From: Larix kaempferi
Lineage: Eukaryota > Streptophyta > Pinopsida > Pinales > Pinaceae
Assembly: GCA_027924585.1 (NCBI GenBank)
Contig: BSBM01000076.1
Coordinates: 7,783,001 to 7,847,000, forward strand
Reading direction: 5' to 3'
DNA: 64,000 nucleotides
Position numbers and translations under genes: made by a program. The notes beneath the pieces were generated by a model. That model saw nothing but the letters and a program-made list of their open reading frames with translations. It ran no database searches and was not told where the DNA came from. Positions within the stretch are counted from its first letter, which is position 1; each line of letters starts with the position of its first letter. Shown here in pieces: positions 11,586 through 19,719 of this stretch.

Positions 11586-12322
11586 AGTACTCAGAAAGGT
11601 GTAAGACTTGGTAATTACGATCGATAAACTTAATTAAAATTTTTACCCAAAACCTCAACCAAGGCAAAATACTGTTCTTCCCACGAGAGGTGACGCCGGA
11701 TTCCCACTGTCAGACTCAGGGGCGGTTTAAACATTGGACACCAATCCTTATCGAATCTGGGTGCTTCCGACAGGTCACTTAGGGTTGCCAGTATCTTTCT
11801 TGGGTAGGGTTCTACCATCTTTTGATACCTTTGGTCTTAGCCCTAATAATCAAGACAATTAAAATTTTCAATTTACCAAGATAAGCTGCACAACGTTCTC
11901 ACAAACTTTCCAATTCAAGCACTTGTATCAAGTACTAGAGTATTCAGCTTAATCTGTGTGAAAAGTGATTCATTTATTTGTTCAAGTGCATCCTTTATTT
12001 TCTGTTGCAACGTGGATTGCGCTATCTTGTGTCATATTAAAAGTTTTATATTGTCTCTCATTTCACAAAAACTCCTAAAAAACACCCATCCGCATCACAA
12101 CACCTAAAAACACTATAAATACAAAGAGCCTTAGACAACTCTCTTTTAGGGACTACCCCCCTTGGCTTCGTTAGGAGTTTGCCTAAACGGAGGAGCTGGG
12201 ATTCAGGTGACAGTACCTGGCTCATTGCTTGCCCCCAAGGCCACACCTCTCTCACTTGAAGTGAAGAGACGGCTTTCGAAAGATTTTCGCTGCTGGTGTG
12301 CATATTGGCGGACAACAGGTCT

Positions 12323-12811
12323 CACTAGACCTTGGGAGTCATTCATCCAAACCATGTGTGCCAAAAAAGAGAGTATGAAGTTTGATATGGTATGGGAAGA
12401 TTGTACTCAAGAAGAAGCTAGGGTTGCCAATAGAGAAGCCTTGCTCAAAGAAGATGATCAAGCTTTGGCCACCCACACCAAAAGAAGAAGGAATCAATCC
12501 AACTTCAAAAGGAATAACCACAAGGAGTCTCAACCTCCACAAAGATTTCAGAAGAAAAGAGGATCTAACCAAGAAAGAGATTACTCCACATTCCAATGTT
12601 ACATTTGGCACAAAATAGGAAACATTGCTAGGAATTGTCCTTCAAAAAAGAAAAAGGATCCCCACCATAGAAGACATCAAGCACATCTAGCAGAAGATGA
12701 TAGTGAAGAAGAGGAAGAGGAGGAAAGACCTCAAAAGAAAAGAGCTAGAATAGAAGAAGAAAATGCAGAAGAGTATGTTCTATTCTCTGCTCTCTCTGGG
12801 TCTGTGAAACA
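12323..12811 (+). pseudogene. Copia gag, C-terminal part with damaged zinc knuckle
   Basis: Continues the gag frame after the solo LTR and reads TRPWESFIQT at the join. It then has basic stretches and a zinc knuckle at about 12597-12638 reading CYIWHKIGNIARNC. The expected pattern is C-x2-C-x4-H-x4-C; the second cysteine is W and the histidine is N, so nucleic-acid binding would be lost. An acidic, KKR-rich linker follows, as in other copia Gag-Pol proteins before protease. The frame ends at the TRIM-like insertion (12812); protease resumes at 26235. Confidence 0.85.
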
Positions 12812-13091
12812 TGTTAAGATCCTAGTGGGCGGCCTTCACTAACATCTCGAGCTTTTGGTGTAACGCTTCGTATCATTTGGTATCAGAGCCTCCACCAAGG
12901 TTCAAGTCATAGAGCGGGTGGCAACGTCAGCATTGCAATGTTCACCCGAGGCTCGTACGGCTCAAAGGGGACACCACCGTACGGGGGCACATCCATCCCA
13001 GAGTCTGGACTGCGGAGCGTGGTGGGATGTTAAGATCCTAGTGGACAGCCTTCACTAACATCTCGAGGTTTTGGTGTAACGGTTCGTATCA
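12812..13091 (+). mobile_element. TRIM/SMART-like miniature LTR element (280 bp)
   Basis: Two 64-bp direct repeats (12812-12875 and 13028-13091) start TGTTAAGATCC and end CGTATCA, with four differences. Two bases after the first repeat a PBS TGGTATCAGAGC starts (12878), complementary to initiator Met tRNA. The second repeat is preceded by a G-rich stretch GAGCGTGGTGGGA acting as PPT. The 152-bp interior has no coding capacity. Size and layout match terminal-repeat retrotransposons in miniature. No TSD is visible: left flank is copia gag (AAACA), right flank is the chromovirus LTR lacking its outer 18 bases, so one junction has been lost. Confidence 0.75.
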
Positions 13092-13447
13092 TTAATTAAT
13101 GCAAATACACGAGATATCAGAAATAACAGAACTCAAAATCACTTTTATATTGATGGCAGGCCACTTCGAGGGGGCAACCTCCTTTGAGCAAGCTCAATAC
13201 AATTAACTTCACGGTGCTTTCATAGGCCTCAACACACACTTATATACTAAGTCTAGGTGTCAATACTATGGGTCAAAACCATGGGTCACTACAAACTATC
13301 GATCAACAATACTACGGGCGACTTACAAAGCATATGCGCCAACAACAATAACACAAACTATGGATCAACAAATACTATGGAACGACTTATAAAGCATATG
13401 CATCCAACAACAATATACTAATAAAGTAAAAACATGGGTTCCTAACA
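13092..13447 (-). repeat. Chromovirus 3' LTR, missing its terminal 18 bp
   Basis: Matches 25873-26229 without length change. Internal near-repeats (CAACAATACTACGG and ACTTACAAAGCATATG words twice) occur in both LTRs. The outer end is replaced by the TRIM-like element. Confidence 0.88.
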
Positions 13448-13467
13448 TCCCCTCCCCCTTAAAAAAA
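13448..13467 (-). other. Chromovirus polypurine tract
   Basis: On the minus strand an uninterrupted run of A then G ends GGGGGAGGGGA immediately before the 3' LTR terminus TGTTAGGAACCC. This is the expected plus-strand primer position. Confidence 0.85.
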
Positions 13468-13510
13468 AGCTTTGTCCTCAAAGCTTCAGATGTGGAAATT
13501 GTTGTTGAAT

Positions 13511-14839
13511 CTAAAGGAGTGGTTCCCATGTAGCATCCTCTGGTTGCATGCCGTGCCACTGAATTAAGACCTCTGTGATAGAGCGAGAGCGAAGCTGACA
13601 AATGCGCCGATTGAGGACGGCCTCCGGCTCCAAAAGGATGGATCCTTCATTATCCAGTTCGGGTAAAATAGTTTGTCCACTGATGTTGGTGCCAAAAACT
13701 TTCTTCAAACAAGAGACATGAAATACTGGATGAATGCAGGAAGAAAGAGGAAGTTCCAATTTATAAGCAATGGACCCAATCTTCTGAAGAATCCAATATG
13801 GCCCATAGAACTTTGGAGCGAGCTTATGACGCCCTTTGAGTTTCAGGAAGGATTGCTTGTACGGTTGGAGACGAAGAAAAACCATATCGCCTGCTTGAAA
13901 AGTGCGCTTAGAACGGTGCTGATCAGCGTGTTGCTTCATGCGATTTCTTGCCATGTGAAGATTGTCCCGCAAAATGCGAAGAATCTGATCGCGGTTTCGA
14001 AGGACCGTGTCAACTTCTTGAACTGGTGAATTGTTGGGGGTGTATGGAAGAAGAATTGGAGGTGCCTGACCATAGACTGCTTCATATGGGGTCATTTTAG
14101 AGGCAGTGTGGTAAGAGGTATTGTACCACCATTCAGCGAGAGGGAGCCACTTTGCCCACTGATGTTGTTGTTTAGAGGTGAAGCAACGAAGATAAGTTTC
14201 CAAGCATTTATTGATAATTTCAGTTTGACCATCTGTTTGTGGGTGATACCCTGAACTCATCTTCAGTTTGGTGCCAGTGTGGCGAAATAGTTCTGTCCAA
14301 AAATGACTGGTGAAAGTCGCATCACAATCCGAAACAATGGAAGAAGGGATGCCATGAAGACGAAATATCTGGTCCAGGAAAATTTGAGCGACTGAGGAGG
14401 CTGTATAGGGATGGCTGAGAGCACAAAAATAACTATATTTGGAGAGGCGATCAACCACAACGAGAATCACTGTCTTCCCGCTAGATTTAGGGATCCCTTC
14501 AACGAAATCCATAGAAATATCTATCCAAATCCGTGTAGGTATGTGCAAGGGTTCGAGCAATCCTGGAAGGAGTGTTGTTTCACCCTTATTGCACTGGCAG
14601 GTATCACATTCAGCCACCATCTGTTGAATTGTCATTTTCATGCCCTGCCAAAAGAAGTTACACCATGCCCGTTCATACGTTTTGAGGAACCCAGAGTGCC
14701 CTGCCAATGGAGAAGCATGGAGTTCATAGAACATAGCCTGTTGAGGATCTATGCTCTGGGGAAGCACCAGACGACCCTTGTATCTCAGGGAAGCACCATC
14801 CCAAGAGTAATGTGGTACAGCAGAAGGGTTGTTGGTCAA
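13511..14839 (-). pseudogene. Chromovirus integrase with chromodomain-like C terminus
   Basis: A 442-codon open segment inside an otherwise broken polyprotein. The N-terminal zinc finger (HASPLAGHSG ... CDTCQ) is followed by the catalytic core: D in MDFVEG, D in VSDCDATF and E in QTEIINK, the last two separated by 35 residues (DD35E). A GHKLAPKFYGPY-type block and an HPVFHVSCLKK block follow, then a segment ending IQWHGMQPEDATWE, typical of chromodomain integrases that read histone marks. Upstream in the same polyprotein are RNase H and a linker with a stop near 14880. The gene is not functional because the whole pol is interrupted. Confidence 0.9.
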
Positions 14840-15499
14840 GCGTTGGATGATTTGAGATAAGGAAGAGTCATTGACATAACCCTATTGAACAGATTGCAAC
14901 CAATTTGGAACATGCATAGAAATAGCTGAAAGAGAACCTTGGGCATCAAATGTGCGAGAAAGAGCATCTGCAACAATATTGTCCTTACCCTTCTTGTAAG
15001 TGATCTCATAGTCATAACCCATGAGTTTGCTAACCCATTTCTATTGTGCTAGGGAGGAGACACGTTGTTCCAAGAAATATTTCAGACTCTGGTGATCAGT
15101 CTTGATGCAGAAATGATTCCCTAATAGGTATGGTCGCCACTTCTGTACTACATGCAAAATAGCCATCATTTCCTTCTCATATGTAGAGGCAGTTAAATTC
15201 TTACCTGAAAGGGCTTTGCTGGTGAACGCAATGGGGTGTTCATCTTGAAGGAGAACAGCACCAAGTCCATTGCCGCAAGCATCACTCTCAATAGTGAAGG
15301 GTTTGGAAAAATCGAGCATAACTAAAACAGGTGTAGTACACATAGCTTGTTTCAGTTTGTCAAATGCACACTGAGTAGCATGCGTCCATGTAAAAGCATC
15401 ATTTTTCAATAGAGCAGTTAATGGAGCTGCAATCTTCCCATAATCCTTGATAAACTTGCGGTAGTAGCCCGTCAACCCCAAAAAACCACGAAGGCTCTA
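14840..15499 (-). pseudogene. Chromovirus RT end, RNase H and linker
   Basis: Minus-strand reading begins just after the gag-only insertion with SLRGFLGLTGYYRKF, the block that joins RT thumb to RNase H in gypsy elements. It continues through PFTIESDACGNGLGAVLLQ (first catalytic aspartate of RNase H), a YEKEMMAIL block with the catalytic glutamate and a KTDHQSLKYFLEQ block with the next aspartate. In-frame stops sit at about 15496, at 15041 (where KWVSKL should continue) and near 14880. The RT upstream lies at 22535-23300 beyond the insertion. Confidence 0.88.
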
Positions 15500-15504
15500 G
15501 AGTG

Positions 15505-18318
15505 TGTTACCTCCCCACTGTTACAGGGGTGTCCACAGGATGGGCAATTGAGAGCAGTACTTGGTGCAGGTGGTGGAATCAAAATAATTGCTGCAACTAC
15601 TGAGTTGTTTTTTGAATTATTTCATCAAGAGGATAGAGCCCTTATCATCAGTCACTGCACCTCGAGTTTATCATCAGCTGATCCCAAATGTAGTTTCCTA
15701 TGAGAACTGGACCACTGTTTTGGGAGAGGGGAAAATGTCCTCCAATAGAGAACATTTGATGCGGTTGGAGATCTATTGGTAGCAGATCTTGTATATGGAG
15801 ATAAAAGCAAAAAAAAATCGCCAGGGTTTGGCTGCTGCTATGATGAAGCCCGGGAAGGAAGTACGATACACAGTCGAGTGTTCTCTCTGTGTTATATATA
15901 GGCTATTTTGAAGTGGCAACAGGGAGGAGAATTTTACCAAATCGTCTGGGATCACTGCTTTGTACATGACAATATTAGTGGCCGATTAAAACATCTTCCT
16001 CTACGATATCATTTTTTAAATGGGGATTGTCACATTTGATTCTGGCAGGACAAAAAGGACTTGTAATTCAATTTCTATACTGAAGCCTGTCGTATGCAGT
16101 GATAAGTCTGTTGAAAATTTTCAGAGTGATTCCACTATAGCTGACAACAAAATTCAGGAAGGTCTGGGAAATATACTTGTAGCTCTCAGGTAGCTGCATG
16201 AGGCCCTAAAATGCAAATCACAAACTGCTGCTAGCTATCATACAATATCTTTTTCTCTTTCGTTGATGGGAGCATACTCCTTAAATGTTCAGCATGAGCA
16301 AACCACATGGACCAGTCACAATCTGATCTCGGTTTCAAGGGTTATCATCGATTCGTTGAAAAGTAAGAAATCGCCCGAGCAAACTGCGTGGAAGGTATCC
16401 GCCATAATTGAAGAAAGAAATACCCATGAAATTATCAAGCATCCTTTTCGAAATTTTATAGCTGATCGATAGGTCCCGTTCACTTGGATGGTTTTCATCA
16501 GAAATTATATGCTCGTGACTCAAGCTAGCTCGACGCATTTCATCTCCGGCACACACGCAGTTTGTGAATCGAAGAATCCAACACTTTTAATTCTTATCTC
16601 AGGTTGATGAAAAATCGCGATTTCGATGGGGCCCAAGACCGACGGTTTTATATATTACAATTTGCAATAGCTGTCAATCATATGCTATCAGTCATATGTC
16701 GGTTGATTAACACAGACAGTTGTCCACGCTTTTTTTGGGGCAGCTCAGGTTTCAACAGATTATTAGCACCACAGCCGATTTCTTGACACGGAGTTGCTTC
16801 CACGCCAATTTTTTGAAGCAATGTTACATCCACGCAGAGCTCGCGTTTCAACTATTAGCATACGACAGATTAAATCAATCGGAGGTCATATTTTAATCAA
16901 GCCACTGCTAAAAGCTCGAAGTCGTGATGACTCCAGTTTGCCGATTCTTTGATTGCATTAAGAAAAACGCCAAAGCGCAGCCTGTGGGAGAGATTCATGG
17001 GTTATCGCCGAATGAAAAGACTTAAGTTTCTGTTGGTCGAAGCATCGAGTTAATTCATGGTAATTCGCTGGGTTTTACATGGGGTGTCTTCAGTTCACGT
17101 GGAGTGTTTCACGGATTGCTGGTAAAATTCCTTTTAAAGAAGAACCAATTTACTAAGTGTTAAACACCTCGTCGGCGGTAGCTCATCAAACTCAGCCGAT
17201 TGCTCAAATTCATGGCATATCCAACAGCCGAGAGCAGAATTGGCGGCCAGGGTGTTTAAAAAAATAAAACTCACATATGGCAATCTTTTGCTGACATCTT
17301 CTCCACGTATCAAGCAGTTCACTGGCCACCAATTGCATTTTGACAGCCAATCGTGGGCAAATAAGGCCGCGATAGAGTGTATAAACGCAGTGGTTTCTCA
17401 ACTGTCAAAAAAAAAAAGGGGGGGGGGGGGTCACAGTCTGCAGTAAACGCCAGAGGTCACCTAAAGTTGTTCACCCTTGCCAAGCTGTCCATTTTGATCG
17501 GTGATGTGGGTATCTCATCATTAGTTGAGATTGGAGTTATTAGAAAAAATCATACAGTTCAGAGGCTTTGTTTCATTAGAGAGAAAACCTTTTCACTTTT
17601 ATCTCCTTTATATTATTTTATTTTCATAAGTAGGTGATTAGTTTGGGCTATAAAAAGACCAAACTCCCTCATTGTAATAATGGAAAATTTCTGGGTTTTT
17701 TATCCCTGTTGAGCGTTAATGAAAAAATCAGATGGTTTTGTAGACAGATTGAGCAATCCTCATATGCTTGTGTGATGTATTTCAAATTGTAGAATGAATC
17801 TAGCTTGTGAGGGCTTTATCAAGCACAATAGATTAGCCATTTAGGATTAATTTGGTTAATTATGCTTGAACAATTATTTTCTCAATGGACATCAGTATTC
17901 GGTTGTACAAAATGTCGATTTAGATTTGATTGTTTATGCATTCTAGATTCGTCTCACTTTTTATGAAGCATAAAGCCTCCATGAGCCCTCTTTTGACTCC
18001 ATTTCCCCTTCTGATACTGGCACTGGTCTTTCCCTGAGGATTGATTTTCCCTTCCTTTTCCATCACCCATTTTGAAAACTATCTTTTGTTACTTCCGTTT
18101 CCCTAAGGCAGCCTTTTCCATTCACCTTGCCCGTTACTGTACCTGCCTTAGCGATCCTAGTTTAGGGATACCCCCCTAGTGTTGGAGAAGAGCCAACCTG
18201 AAGCGAAGAGGAGAGGAGTGTGGTGACATTGGCCTCTCTCCTGAGAGAGTTGTCATTTCGGTTGGCGTGTTGCATTTTGGGCTTTCAAACGACACGCATG
18301 CCATTTCGGAGGACAACA
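15505..18318 (+). repeat. 5' LTR of the gag-only element (2814 bp)
   Basis: Bounded by TGTTACC and GGACAACA. A TATA box TATAAAA at 17649-17655 follows GTTTGGGC, so transcription probably starts near 17680 and R-U5 is about 0.6 kb. A homopolymer block of about 11 A and 14 G at 17407-17430 is shorter in G in the 3' LTR. No coding sequence is credible; short open frames are duplicated in the other LTR simply because the LTRs are identical. Confidence 0.92.
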
Positions 18319-18582
18319 TTTTTGGCGCCGTTGCCGGGGACAAAGTCCAGTTCCCGAAATTTGAAGACTATGCTTCATTAAAACGACATTTGTGGGATTC
18401 TTCTTCTCACATGGCGACTCTACAAAGGGACAGAGCCCTTGTCCTTTTGCAGATTTGAAGATCCTATTGGGTGTAGAGGTGAGCACACTCATTGGAATGC
18501 TTTCAAGCTCACCTTGGCGACTCCACAGTTTGGTATGAGGTATGAAGATGTGTTTCAGATTTAGTACTTCATTATTTGACTT
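18319..18582 (+). other. PBS and leader of the gag-only element
   Basis: After a 4-base gap, TGGCGCCGTTGCCGGGGA (18323-18340) is a perfect complement of the 3' end of plant tRNA-Asp. In the leader, TGGCGACTC (18412-18420) and TGGCGACTCC (18515-18524) repeat a motif also seen twice after the PBS in both family G elements, at almost the same distance (about 70 bases) from the PBS. Confidence 0.85.
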
Positions 18583-19464
18583 ATGGACGATAAAAAAGCA
18601 CAAGATCTTGCTTTTTGGCACGAGGGTTTCGCCCCATTGGATTTCTCAAAAATCCATGGATTTCCTAATGAGTGCTATGACTATGAAAAAGTGCATGACG
18701 CTTTTTCAGAGTTTCATGGAAATAATGATGTTTCAGCCATCTATCACATTGCTTCTTACTGCAAATTGATGGTCGATTTCAATGTTTATTGTGAGGATGA
18801 CCTTATGATCATCTTTGCTTTAACTTTAGAAGGAAATGCAGAAAATTGGTTCTTTGGTCTTTGGGATGGATCCATAGACTCATTGGCAGGGTTCTTTGAG
18901 AGATTTCTCCTCTGCTGGCACGATGGAACTGTAGAAGAAATTGAGCAGCTTGCTAGAGAGTATGATGCTCTCATCCTTAGGGTCCACCTTGAAAAGAAAG
19001 AACAACAGCCTGAAATCAATGACCCCATTGAAGAAGCATCACATGAGCCTTTGGTTGAAGATACTGTTGAAAAGATCGCTGATATAGAAAATGTGACGCT
19101 GCCCCAGATCTGCACTATTCACAAACAGTTTTATGATGAAGATCTGCCCCAGGTTCATGTCATTGAAAATGATAAAAGTTGTTTTGCAGATCAACATGAG
19201 CAGATTTATGATGAAAATTTTTATATCAGCCCTATCAGTCAATGGATAGAGGCTTTATGTGCACAGTCTGAGTTTTCATACCAAAGATTTGATGAATTTT
19301 TATATCCTAACAAACTGCCATTTCAGATTCGTGGGCAGATCCTGAGATATCCCTGTTTGGTGATGACTCTGTCTGCACATTTTTCCAGAAACGAGCATAA
19401 AGAAAAGAAGAACAGCAGGGATAAAGTGCTAGATTGGTTACACTGGTTGTATGAATATACCTAG
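18583..19464 (+). CDS. Gag-like protein of the non-autonomous element (293 aa)
   Basis: Intact frame from ATG 18583 to TAG. Residues 50-130 hold a retrotransposon-gag type helical region with the signature DLMIIFALTLEGNAENWFFG, then FFERFLLCWHDG, matching the capsid-like domain of Tat/Athila-type Gag proteins. The second half is acidic and ends in a basic tail (KEKKNSRDK). There is no zinc knuckle, protease or polymerase motif. It is likely a particle component made in the cytoplasm and used together with enzymes from a related autonomous element. Retention of an open frame in a young insertion suggests recent selection on Gag. Confidence 0.82.
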   Translation: MDDKKAQDLAFWHEGFAPLDFSKIHGFPNECYDYEKVHDAFSEFHGNNDVSAIYHIASYCKLMVDFNVYCEDDLMIIFALTLEGNAENWFFGLWDGSIDSLAGFFERFLLCWHDGTVEEIEQLAREYDALILRVHLEKKEQQPEINDPIEEASHEPLVEDTVEKIADIENVTLPQICTIHKQFYDEDLPQVHVIENDKSCFADQHEQIYDENFYISPISQWIEALCAQSEFSYQRFDEFLYPNKLPFQIRGQILRYPCLVMTLSAHFSRNEHKEKKNSRDKVLDWLHWLYEYT

Positions 19465-19698
19465 CATTCTTCTGTCTCATGATTAGTTAGGGTAGGTAGT
19501 CGAATAAGCTCACACATGAGCATTTGCAGCTGTTGTTTATTTTGTCTTTTTTCAATTATTTTTGTAATAAGTGGTCATCATGGGATGTGAATCAAGCCAT
19601 CCCTATCACACTGTGTTTTTTCCTTGTTTTTGGCTTTCAAGTGGTCTGCGATAACCAAGAGGTCTGAGGTTCTCATGCACTCACTGATGGCGAGCACA

Positions 19699-19719
19699 CG
19701 TCCCGCAGTTGGAGCCAGA
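19699..19719 (+). other. 21-nt box before the 3' LTR shared between gag-only elements
   Basis: The sequence ends GCAGTTGGAGCCAGA directly before the 3' LTR. The same 21 bases, without a mismatch, precede the 3' LTR of the gag-only family G element (reverse strand, 61605-61625), although the two LTRs differ. It occupies the PPT position but is not purine-only. It may be the plus-strand priming or packaging signal; that role is inferred. Confidence 0.75.

Larger units (their letters stand above)
7442..12317 (+). mobile_element. Giant solo LTR (4876 bp), family G copy 1
   Basis: Begins TGTTATCAACTG and ends GGCGGACAACA, flanked by a perfect TSD GGTCT (7437-7441 and 12318-12322) inside copia gag. 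There is no PBS, coding region or second LTR, so it is a solo LTR left by LTR-LTR recombination. The same sequence forms the LTRs at 28748-33729, 52131-56617, 56637-61604 and 63345-64000. The first 800 bases carry AT-rich inverted repeats: a 12-bp perfect stem around 7960-7990 and longer stems between 8100 and 8215. A promoter-like TATA box, a polypyrimidine tract and several conserved hairpins are listed separately. The small open frames within it are not shared as proteins. Confidence 0.93.

Noticed and set aside
12162-12317. Open frame beginning MASLGVCLNGG that recurs at every giant LTR end (33574, 52287, 56792, 63500)
   Set aside because: It starts at TTG, lies in a conserved nucleic-acid segment next to the LTR end, and continues into whatever sequence flanks the LTR. 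Recurrence reflects LTR copy number.
17407-17430. A11-G14 homopolymer block as an assembly error
   Set aside because: The same block, with fewer G, is in the partner LTR, so it is part of the element; its exact length may still be unreliable.
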